The notes beneath the pieces are model-generated. The model did not search any database, was not told the DNA's origin, and was given only the letters and a program-made list of their open reading frames with translations. Shown here in pieces: positions 54,142-64,000 of a stretch of 64,000 nt of DNA (the stretch's first letter is position 1; every line of letters starts with the position of its first letter). The translations under genes and the position numbers were made by a program. The stretch is from Pseudomonas sp. ATCC 13867 (GTDB taxonomy: Bacteria; Pseudomonadota; Gammaproteobacteria; Pseudomonadales; Pseudomonadaceae). The stretch covers positions 5,029,001 to 5,093,000 of the forward strand of contig NC_020829.1 in assembly GCF_000349845.1 (NCBI RefSeq), given 5' to 3'.

Positions 54142-55305
54142 TCAGGCCTTGGCGCGCTGCTCCAGCACTTCGACGGCCGGCAGGACCTTGCCCTCGACGA
54201 ACTCGAGGAAGGCGCCGCCACCGGTGGAAATGTAGGAGATCTGCTCGCCGATGCCATACTTGTCGATGGCAGCCAGGGTGTCGCCACCACCGGCGATGCT
54301 GAAGGCGGAGCCTTCGGCGATGGCCTTGGCCAGGGTTTTGGTGCCTTCGCCGAACTGGTCGAACTCGAACACGCCGACCGGGCCGTTCCACAGGATGGTC
54401 TTGGAGGTCTTGAGCAGCTCGGCGAACTGGGCGGCGGTCTTCGGACCGATGTCCAGGATCATGTCGTCGTCGGCCACGTCAGCGATGTCCTTGACGGTGG
54501 CGACGGCAGTCTCGGCGAATTCCTTGGCAACCACGACATCCACCGGCAGCGGCACGCTGACCTTGGCGGCGATGGCCTTGGCGGTATCGACCAGGTCGGC
54601 TTCGTACAGCGACTTGCCGACCTTGTGGCCCGCCGCAGCGAGGAAGGTGTTGGCGATGCCGCCGCCGACGATCAGTTGGTCGCAGATCAGCGCCAGGCTG
54701 TTGAGCACGTCGAGCTTGGTGGACACCTTGGAGCCGGCAACGATGGCGGCCATCGGGCGCGCCGGGTTGCCCAGGGCCTTGCCCAGGGCTTCCAGCTCGG
54801 CGGCCAGCAGCGGGCCGGCCGCGGCAACCTTGGCGAACCTGGCCACGCCGTGGGTCGAACCCTCGGCCCGGTGGGCGGTGCCGAAGGCGTCCATGACGAA
54901 CACGTCGCACAAGGCGGCGTATTGCTGGGCCAGTTCGTCGGCGTTCTTCTTCTCGCCCTTGTTGAAGCGCACGTTCTCGAACAGCACGACTTCACCCGGC
55001 TTCACGTCGACGCCGCCCAGGTAGTCCTTGACCAGCGGCACGGTGCGGCCCAGGGCCTTGGACAGGTAGTCGGCGACCGGCTGCAGGCTGTTCTCCGCGG
55101 AGAACTCGCCCTCGGTCGGGCGGCCCAGGTGCGAGCAGACCATCACCGCCGCGCCCTTCTCCAGGGCCAGCTTGATGGTCGGCAGCGAGGCCAGGATGCG
55201 CGCGTCGCTCTTGACCACACCGTCCTTCACCGGAACGTTGAGGTCTTCGCGGATCAGCACGCGCTTACCTTGGAGGTCGAGGTCGGTCATCTTCAACACG
55301 GTCAT
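54142..55305 (-). CDS. pgk: Phosphoglycerate kinase
   Basis: The 387-residue enzyme transfers phosphate between 1,3-bisphosphoglycerate and ADP. Signatures: [13 protein letters not shown] (substrate loop), [23 protein letters not shown] and the C-terminal nucleotide loop [14 protein letters not shown]. The start [15 protein letters not shown] (ATG 55305, AGGA upstream) matches Pseudomonas pgk; ATG 55290 is an alternative. It is 28 bp downstream of epd in the same operon. Confidence 0.97.
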   Translation of the reverse strand: MTVLKMTDLDLQGKRVLIREDLNVPVKDGVVKSDARILASLPTIKLALEKGAAVMVCSHLGRPTEGEFSAENSLQPVADYLSKALGRTVPLVKDYLGGVDVKPGEVVLFENVRFNKGEKKNADELAQQYAALCDVFVMDAFGTAHRAEGSTHGVARFAKVAAAGPLLAAELEALGKALGNPARPMAAIVAGSKVSTKLDVLNSLALICDQLIVGGGIANTFLAAAGHKVGKSLYEADLVDTAKAIAAKVSVPLPVDVVVAKEFAETAVATVKDIADVADDDMILDIGPKTAAQFAELLKTSKTILWNGPVGVFEFDQFGEGTKTLAKAIAEGSAFSIAGGGDTLAAIDKYGIGEQISYISTGGGAFLEFVEGKVLPAVEVLEQRAKA

Positions 55306-55333
55306 GACAGTCAGTCCTGTTGGGGCTGTTTGA

Positions 55334-56380
55334 TTAACGTTCGGTAGCGGCGACCCGCAGGAAATGCCCTGCGGTGTCGAGCATGCGGTTGGCGAACCCC
55401 CACTCGTTGTCGAACCAGGCCAGCACGTTCACCAGCCGGGGGCCGGAAACGCGGGTCTGGCTGCCATCGACGATGGCCGAGTGCGGGTCGTGGTTGAAAT
55501 CGCAGCTGGCGTGGGGCAATTCGGTATACGCCAGCAGACCTTTCAGCGGGCCTTCGGTGGCGGCCTGGCGCAGCACGCGGTTGATCTCCTCGGCGGACGT
55601 GTCGCGGGAGACCTGCAGGGTGATGTCCAGCGCCGAGACGTTCACCGTCGGCACCCGAATGGCTTTGGCCTGGATTCGCCCGGCGAGTTCCGGCAGCAGG
55701 CGCTCGATGCCCCGCGCCAGCCCCGTGGACACCGGGATCACCGACTGGAAGGCCGAGCGCGTGCGGCGCAGGTCTTCGTGGTGATAGGCGTCGATCACCG
55801 GCTGGTCGTTCATCGCCGAGTGGATGGTGGTGATCGAGACGTACTCGATGCCCACGGCCTCGTTCAGCAGCTTGAGCAGCGGCACGCTGCAGTTGGTGGT
55901 GCAGGAGGCGTTGGAGACCAGCCTCTCGGCGCCGGCCAGGCCCTGCTGGTTGATGCCGAAGACCACGGTGGCATCGATGTCCGTCTCGCTGGCCATCGGC
56001 TGGGAGAACAGCACGCGCGGCGCACCGGCGGCCAGGAAGCGTTCGCCATCGGCACGGGTGTGGTAGACGCCGGAGCACTCCAGCACCAGGTCAACGTCCA
56101 GCGCGCGCCAGTCGATGGCTTCGGGCGTCGCCTCGCGGAACACCTTCACGCAATCGCCGCCGACGTGCAGGCAGCCGTCGGCCACGCTCACTTCGCCGGG
56201 GAAGCGGCCGTGGGTGGAGTCGAAGCGGGTCAGGTATTCCAGGCTGGCGAGGTCGGCCAGGTCGTTCAGCGCGACGATGGAGAAATCAGCCTTCGCGCGG
56301 CGCTCGTGCAGGGCACGGAACACACAGCGGCCGATGCGGCCGTAGCCGTTGAGGGCAACTCGGTAAGGGCGCTTGGACAT
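55334..56380 (-). CDS. epd: D-erythrose-4-phosphate dehydrogenase
   Basis: A 348-residue GAPDH-fold enzyme that oxidises erythrose-4-phosphate to 4-phosphoerythronate, the first step toward pyridoxal-5-phosphate. The NAD-binding start is [18 protein letters not shown]; catalytic C160 is in [10 protein letters not shown]187 is in TIHSAMND. The [14 protein letters not shown] loop (rather than HAYT of GAPDH) and the place between tkt and pgk identify Epd. AAGGG precedes the ATG. Confidence 0.93.
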   Translation of the reverse strand: MSKRPYRVALNGYGRIGRCVFRALHERRAKADFSIVALNDLADLASLEYLTRFDSTHGRFPGEVSVADGCLHVGGDCVKVFREATPEAIDWRALDVDLVLECSGVYHTRADGERFLAAGAPRVLFSQPMASETDIDATVVFGINQQGLAGAERLVSNASCTTNCSVPLLKLLNEAVGIEYVSITTIHSAMNDQPVIDAYHHEDLRRTRSAFQSVIPVSTGLARGIERLLPELAGRIQAKAIRVPTVNVSALDITLQVSRDTSAEEINRVLRQAATEGPLKGLLAYTELPHASCDFNHDPHSAIVDGSQTRVSGPRLVNVLAWFDNEWGFANRMLDTAGHFLRVAATER

Positions 56381-56401
56381 TGTTATCCCTTGTCGATCTT
56401 C

Positions 56402-56460
56402 GTAGGAGCGAGCTTGCTCGCGAACCGAGCAAAACCCTTCGCGAGCAAGCTCGCTCCTAC
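56402..56460. repeat. REPIN between epd and tkt
   Basis: Perfect 23-bp inverted arms, 56402-56424 and 56438-56460, with a 13-bp spacer, filling most of the 90-bp tkt-epd gap. In a tkt-epd-pgk transcript it would form a strong hairpin between the two coding regions. Confidence 0.87.
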
Positions 56461-56470
56461 AAGAGCCGGA

Positions 56471-58468
<1,998 letters not shown>

Positions 58469-58631
58469 CGCTGAATCTCCTGCGGGGGCTGCTTCGAAAC
58501 TTCGAAGGGAATGAAAAAAGGCCGGTATTTTCGCCCAGCCGGGCCCCGTGGGGCAATGACAGATCGGCAGAAGCCTGATGCAGAGCATCCGAGCGGGCCG
58601 GGCAACTGATCAAAAACCGCTCATCCGTCAA

Positions 58632-58649
58632 TATCAAAACTTTTTGATA
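58632..58649. promoter_or_regulatory. SahR-type operator palindrome
   Basis: TATCAAAA-CT-TTTTGATA, perfect 8-bp arms, 6 bp upstream of the sahR -35. A lone half-site ATCAAAAA occurs at 58609-58616. This is the expected arrangement for an ArsR-family autoregulator. Confidence 0.65.
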
Positions 58650-58655
58650 CAGCTA

Positions 58656-58685
58656 TTGCCCCACCCTGCAAGCCACGACTAGACT
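58656..58685 (+). promoter_or_regulatory. sahR-metK promoter
   Basis: TTGCCC (58656-58661), 18-bp spacer, TAGACT (58680-58685). The start point would be about 58692, only a few bases before the ATG at 58695, so the mRNA is leaderless or nearly so. No SD is present. Confidence 0.65.
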
Positions 58686-58694
58686 GCGCGACCT

Positions 58695-59696
58695 ATGAGC
58701 CTGCGCCTGCCCGAAATCCGCCACGACGACTGCGACCAGCTGGCCGCCCTGTGCAAGGCCGGCGGCGATCCGCTGCGGCTGAACGTGCTGCGCGCCCTGA
58801 CCAACGACTCGTTCGGCGTGCTGGAACTGGCGCATATCTTCGGCACCCGCCAGTCGGGCATGAGCCACCACTTGAAGGTGCTGGCCCAGGCCGGCCTGGT
58901 GGCCACCCGCCGCGAAGGCAACGCGATCTTCTATCGCCGCGCCCTGCCCCAGGCCGAGAGCCTTGGCGGCACGCTGCACGGCGCGCTGCTCGAAGAGGTC
59001 GACGGCCTGGAGCTGCCGGAGGATGTCAGCGAGCGCATTGTCAGCGTGCACGCCCAGCGCGCCGCCGTGAGCCGCGACTACTTCGCCCGCAGCGCGGAGA
59101 AGTTCCAGGCCACGCAGGACCTGATCGCGGGCCTTCCGCAATACCGCGAAAGCGTACTGGCGCTGCTCGACGCGCTGAGCTTCGCCCCCGGTGCCACGGC
59201 GCTGGAAGTCGGTCCCGGCGACGGCGGATTCATCCCCGAGCTGGCCCGGCGCTTCAATGAGGTCACCGCGCTGGACAACAGCGAGGCGATGCTCGACATG
59301 GCGCGGCAGCGTTGCGCCAGCGAAGGTTTGAACAACGTCCGGCTGCGGCTGGCCGATGCCCTGCAGGACGCCGACGACGCGGCGGACTGCGTGGTGCTGA
59401 ACATGGTGCTGCATCATTTCGCGGCGCCGGCGGAAGCGCTGAAACAGCTGGCGAACCTGGTGAAACCCGGTGGCAGCCTGCTGGTGACGGAGCTCTGCAG
59501 CCACGACCAGAGTTGGGCCAGGGAGGCCTGTGGCGATCTCTGGCTGGGGTTCGAACAGGACGACCTGGCCCGTTGGGCCGATTCCGCGGGGCTCGCGCCC
59601 GGCGAAAGTTTGTACATTGGTTTACGTAATGGCTTTCAGATCCAGGTACGGCACTTCGCCAAACCGGATTCGCGAAGCGTCCTCACCCACCGGTAA
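58695..59696 (+). CDS. sahR: ArsR-family regulator fused to SAM-methyltransferase-like domain (SahR)
   Basis: A 333-residue protein: an N-terminal ArsR winged helix (about 10-90, FGTRQSGMSHHLKVLAQAGL as recognition helix) and a C-terminal class I methyltransferase fold (about 140-300, LEVGPGDGGFIPELARRF as motif I). This architecture beside metK is that of SahR, which senses S-adenosylhomocysteine and controls methionine-cycle genes in Proteobacteria. The C-terminal domain probably serves as the SAH sensor. metK follows after 17 bp. Autoregulation through the palindrome at 58632 is likely. Confidence 0.9.
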   Translation: MSLRLPEIRHDDCDQLAALCKAGGDPLRLNVLRALTNDSFGVLELAHIFGTRQSGMSHHLKVLAQAGLVATRREGNAIFYRRALPQAESLGGTLHGALLEEVDGLELPEDVSERIVSVHAQRAAVSRDYFARSAEKFQATQDLIAGLPQYRESVLALLDALSFAPGATALEVGPGDGGFIPELARRFNEVTALDNSEAMLDMARQRCASEGLNNVRLRLADALQDADDAADCVVLNMVLHHFAAPAEALKQLANLVKPGGSLLVTELCSHDQSWAREACGDLWLGFEQDDLARWADSAGLAPGESLYIGLRNGFQIQVRHFAKPDSRSVLTHR

Positions 59697-59713
59697 ATGA
59701 TAGGAACCGTTAG

Positions 59714-60904
59714 ATGAGCGAATACTCGATCTTCACCTCTGAATCCGTCTCCGAAGGCCATCCGGACAAGATCGCGGACCAGATTTCCGATGCGGTGCTC
59801 GACGCCATCATCGCCAAGGACAAGTACGCCCGCGTGGCCTGCGAAACCCTGGTGAAGACCGGTGTGGCGATCATCGCCGGCGAAGTCACCACCTCCGCCT
59901 GGGTCGACCTGGAAGAGCTGGTGCGCAAGGTCATCATCGACATCGGCTACAACAGCTCCGAAGTCGGCTTCGACGGCGCCACCTGCGGCGTGCTGAACAT
60001 CATCGGCAAGCAGTCGGTGGACATCAACCAGGGCGTCGACCGCGCCAAGCCGGAAGACCAGGGCGCCGGCGACCAGGGCCTGATGTTCGGCTACGCCAGC
60101 AACGAAACCGACGTGCTGATGCCCGCGCCGATCTGCTTCTCCCACCGGCTGGTGGAGCGCCAGGCCGAAGCCCGCAAGTCCGGCCTGCTGCCGTGGCTGC
60201 GCCCGGATGCGAAATCCCAGGTCACCTGCCGCTACGAAGGCGGCAAGGTCGTCGGCATCGACGCCATCGTCCTGTCCACCCAGCACAACCCGGAGGTCAG
60301 CTACAAGGACCTGCGCGAAGGCGTGATGGAGCTGATCATCAAGCACGTGCTGCCGGCCGAGCTGCTGCACAAGGACACCCAGTTCCACATCAACCCGACC
60401 GGCAACTTCGTGATCGGCGGCCCGGTGGGCGACTGCGGCCTGACCGGCCGCAAGATCATCGTCGACTCCTACGGCGGCATGGCCCGTCACGGCGGCGGCG
60501 CGTTCTCCGGCAAGGACCCGTCCAAGGTCGACCGTTCCGCTGCCTACGCCGGTCGCTACGTGGCCAAGAACATCGTTGCCGCCGGCCTGGCCGAGCGTTG
60601 CGAGATCCAGGTGTCCTACGCCATCGGCGTGGCCCAGCCGACCTCCATCTCGGTCAACACCTTCGGTACCGGCAAGATCAGCGACGAGAAGATCGTCCAG
60701 CTGGTCCGCGAGCACTTCGACCTGCGTCCGTACGCGATCACCACGATGCTTGACCTGCTGCACCCGATGTACCAGCCGACCGCGGCCTACGGCCACTTCG
60801 GTCGCAACCCGTTCGAAATGACCTACGGCGAGGACACCTTCACCGCCTTCACCTGGGAGCGCACCGACAAGGCCGCCGCCCTGCGTGACGCCGCCGGCCT
60901 GTAA
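59714..60904 (+). CDS. metK: S-adenosylmethionine synthetase
   Basis: The 396-residue enzyme makes SAM from methionine and ATP. Signatures: [32 protein letters not shown] and [25 protein letters not shown] stands before the ATG. In operon with sahR. Its native terminator was split by an inserted element (60938-61144), and transcripts should now end at the hairpin inside the element. Confidence 0.98.
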   Translation: MSEYSIFTSESVSEGHPDKIADQISDAVLDAIIAKDKYARVACETLVKTGVAIIAGEVTTSAWVDLEELVRKVIIDIGYNSSEVGFDGATCGVLNIIGKQSVDINQGVDRAKPEDQGAGDQGLMFGYASNETDVLMPAPICFSHRLVERQAEARKSGLLPWLRPDAKSQVTCRYEGGKVVGIDAIVLSTQHNPEVSYKDLREGVMELIIKHVLPAELLHKDTQFHINPTGNFVIGGPVGDCGLTGRKIIVDSYGGMARHGGGAFSGKDPSKVDRSAAYAGRYVAKNIVAAGLAERCEIQVSYAIGVAQPTSISVNTFGTGKISDEKIVQLVREHFDLRPYAITTMLDLLHPMYQPTAAYGHFGRNPFEMTYGEDTFTAFTWERTDKAAALRDAAGL

Positions 60905-60926
60905 GGTCCGGTAGCAGGAAAAGTCC

Positions 60927-60937
60927 CGCCTCGGCGG
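60927..60937 (+). repeat. Target-site duplication, left copy
   Basis: CGCCTCGGCGG, identical to 61145-61155. The two copies flank the 207-bp element exactly. Confidence 0.85.
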
Positions 60938-60957
60938 TAATGCTGTTCACTTAAGAA

Positions 60958-60997
60958 AAACGCCGCGACTCCTTTGCCAGGATCGCGGCGTTTCTTT
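60958..60997 (+). terminator. Terminator carried by the element
   Basis: AAACGCCGCGA (60958-60968) pairs with TCGCGGCGTTT (60983-60993). The loop can itself pair TCCT with AGGA, and TCTTT follows. It would end metK transcripts 60-90 nt after the stop codon. Confidence 0.75.
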
Positions 60998-61067
60998 GCT
61001 CCGCAGGTCGCCTCAAGCGGAGATTTTGAATGGGTTGTTCCCTCTGTGGCTCTGAAAAAGGAACAAA

Positions 61068-61098
61068 AAACCGATACCAGAGCACCTGGTATCGGTTT
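61068..61098. repeat. Second hairpin inside the element
   Basis: AAACCGATACCAG (61068-61080), loop AGCAC, CTGGTATCGGTTT (61086-61098): a 13-bp perfect stem with A/T runs on both sides. Confidence 0.7.
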
Positions 61099-61144
61099 AT
61101 CGGAGCTCGCGATTGTCCACTAAATGCTTAAGTGAACAGCATTA

Positions 61145-61155
61145 CGCCTCGGCGG
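61145..61155 (+). repeat. Target-site duplication, right copy
   Basis: CGCCTCGGCGG, followed by GGCTTTTT, the right half of the original terminator. Joining the left flank (AAAAGTCCCGC) to this side restores an 11-bp stem with a CTCG tetraloop and a T-tract. Confidence 0.85.
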
Positions 61156-61183
61156 GGCTTTTTCGTTTCTGCTGGGAGGCCTA

Positions 61184-63090
<1,907 letters not shown>

Positions 63091-63149
63091 TGGCCTGTAC
63101 GGTTAATTCGGCAATTGAAGTTCGAGTGCCGAATTAGCCACACAGGCCA
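63091..63149. repeat. Nested inverted repeat between convergent ligB and the reductase gene
   Basis: Outer arms TGGCCTGT/ACAGGCCA and inner arms TAATTCGGCA (63104-63113)/TGCCGAATTA (63127-63136) around a 13-nt loop. It starts at the base after the ligB stop and ends 9 bp before the other stop. Without a T-tract, it may still act as a bidirectional 3' end. Confidence 0.7.
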
Positions 63150-63158
63150 CCAGGTGCC

Positions 63159-64000
63159 TCAGCGCATCTGGAAGGCTTCCTGGTGGAAGCGGTTGCGCGG
63201 CATGCCCTGGCGGCGCAGGTCGCGCCGCAGCAGCTCGGCCAAGCCCTGCGGGCCGCAGAACCAGACGCTCGGCCAGCGGCCTTGCGGTCCGGGTTGCAGT
63301 TCGAGGTCGGCGGCCTGCAAATAGCCTTCGCTTTCGCTGTAATGCACGCGCAGGTCAATGCGTGGCAGCTTCGCGCACAACTCGCGCAAACGCCCCGCGT
63401 AGATGGCGTCGGAAGGGGAACGCACACAGTACAGCAGCGTCACCTCGGGGCAGTCGTCGCACCGCTCCTGCAGGGACTCGAGCCAGGCCAGGAACGGTGT
63501 GATGCCGATCCCGCCGGCGATCCACACCTGGCGCCCGCCCTTGTCGCGGCGGAAATCGAAGCGACCATAGGGCCCCTCCACGCTCACCGGGTCGCCGACC
63601 CGCAGACTGTCCTGCAGGCGCTGCGTGTAGTCCCCCAGCGCCTTGATGCTGAAGCGCACCTCGCCATTGCCCCGGTCGGCGCAGGACAGGGTGAAGGGAT
63701 GCTGCCCTTCCAGCCGATCGCAGGTCAGGAAGGCGAACTGCCCGGCGCGATGCCGCCAGCGCCCCTTCAGCTTGCAGGTGACCTCGAGCATGCGTTCGCC
63801 GGGACGCTCGACCGCCACCACGACACCCTCATGGGTGTGCTTGCGGCCGATCCGCCCGCTCAGGGACCAGGCCGCGCAGACGCTGCCCACGAGCGCACAG
63901 AGCGCCACCAGCCAACCGATCGGCTGCGACCAGTAACCCGCCGGCGCCAGCACCACGCCGTGGAAGGCCAGCACCAGATAGACCACCGCGAGGGTTTTGT
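63159..64000 (-). CDS. Ferric-reductase-like flavoprotein, C-terminal part (5' end outside window)
   Basis: At least 280 residues are visible, and the frame stays open to the right edge. Two membrane helices at the visible start (LVLAFHGVVLAPAGYW, IGWLVALCALVGSVCAAWSL) belong to a ferric-reductase-like haem domain. An FNR-type FAD domain (RAGQFAFLTC, HPFTLSCADR) and an NAD(P) domain (AGGIGITPFLAWLES, VWFCGPQGLAELL) follow. It probably moves electrons from NAD(P)H across the inner membrane. The substrate (ferric chelates or other) is unknown. The apparent GTG start at 63986 is just the edge of the frame. Confidence 0.85.
   Translation of the reverse strand, partial: KTLAVVYLVLAFHGVVLAPAGYWSQPIGWLVALCALVGSVCAAWSLSGRIGRKHTHEGVVVAVERPGERMLEVTCKLKGRWRHRAGQFAFLTCDRLEGQHPFTLSCADRGNGEVRFSIKALGDYTQRLQDSLRVGDPVSVEGPYGRFDFRRDKGGRQVWIAGGIGITPFLAWLESLQERCDDCPEVTLLYCVRSPSDAIYAGRLRELCAKLPRIDLRVHYSESEGYLQAADLELQPGPQGRWPSVWFCGPQGLAELLRRDLRRQGMPRNRFHQEAFQMR

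Larger units (their letters stand above)
60938..61144. mobile_element. Non-autonomous IS4-like element (MITE) inserted in the metK terminator
   Basis: A 207-bp element with perfect 18-bp terminal inverted repeats (TAATGCTGTTCACTTAAG at 60938-60955; reverse complement at 61127-61144), flanked by an 11-bp direct repeat CGCCTCGGCGG. From memory the IS4 end begins TAATGCCGATCAGTTAAG (15 of 18 identical), and IS4 makes 11-13 bp duplications. There is no open frame of note inside. Two hairpins lie inside, at 60958-60993 (with TTTCTTT after it) and 61068-61098. Confidence 0.85.

Overview
The window is chromosomal DNA from a GC-rich Pseudomonas. Gene content and order from 1 to about 50,000 (waaF, glnE, aceEF, dipA, msrA, rlmJ, nhaP2, mscK, selO, metY ... 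hemE, gltDB, aroBK, pilQPONM, ponA) match, from memory, the PA5012-PA5045 stretch of P. aeruginosa PAO1, and 50,600-60,900 (fba, pgk, epd, tkt, sahR, metK) matches PA0546-PA0558. The repeats (many short REP/REPIN elements starting GTAGGAGCGAGC) and several gene differences argue against P. aeruginosa itself. A relative such as the P. citronellolis/nitroreducens/knackmussii group is likely, but I cannot name the species. No rRNA, tRNA, CRISPR array, prophage or complete insertion sequence was seen.

Layout. 1-3.7 kb: 5' part of waaF (LPS core) and glnE (glutamine synthetase adenylyltransferase), both on minus. 3.7-8.2 kb: pyruvate dehydrogenase aceE-aceF, with two copies of a 17-bp operator in the glnE/aceE divergent region. 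8.4-25.6 kb, almost all plus strand: dipA (c-di-GMP phosphodiesterase), msrA, rlmJ (minus), an acyl-CoA dehydrogenase, nhaP2, mscK, selO, metY, trxC, a thioesterase and a universal stress protein. 25.7-31 kb: orphan ParA, a LysR regulator with a divergent MFS transporter, and an APC-type amino-acid permease behind a good sigma-54 promoter match. 31.4-47.4 kb, all minus: hemE, gltBD (glutamate synthase), a SPOR-domain ATPase, aroB, aroK and the type IV pilus operon pilMNOPQ. 47.5-50 kb: ponA (PBP1a). 50.1-54 kb: small or poorly known genes around fba, including two lipoproteins. 54.1-58.5 kb: pgk, epd, tkt. 58.7-60.9 kb: sahR-metK (S-adenosylmethionine cycle). 61.4-64 kb: ligB and a truncated ferric-reductase-like gene.

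How the genes work together. Central carbon flow (aceEF, fba, pgk, epd, tkt), nitrogen assimilation (glnE, gltBD) and the methionine/SAM cycle (metY, sahR, metK) dominate. Epd and tkt also supply erythrose-4-phosphate chemistry that meets the shikimate genes aroB/aroK. Envelope functions are ponA, pilMNOPQ, mscK, waaF and the SPOR protein.

The most interesting non-coding feature is at 60,927-61,155: a 207-bp non-autonomous element with perfect 18-bp terminal inverted repeats (IS4-like) and an 11-bp target duplication. It is inserted exactly in the loop of the metK rho-independent terminator and carries a replacement terminator just inside its left end. Other notable signals are a SahR-type palindrome and almost leaderless sahR promoter, a 16-bp perfect hairpin touching the selO ribosome-binding site, an attenuator-like leader before waaF, and a structured dispersed repeat at 31,000-31,204 with a diverged relative at 23,539-23,602.
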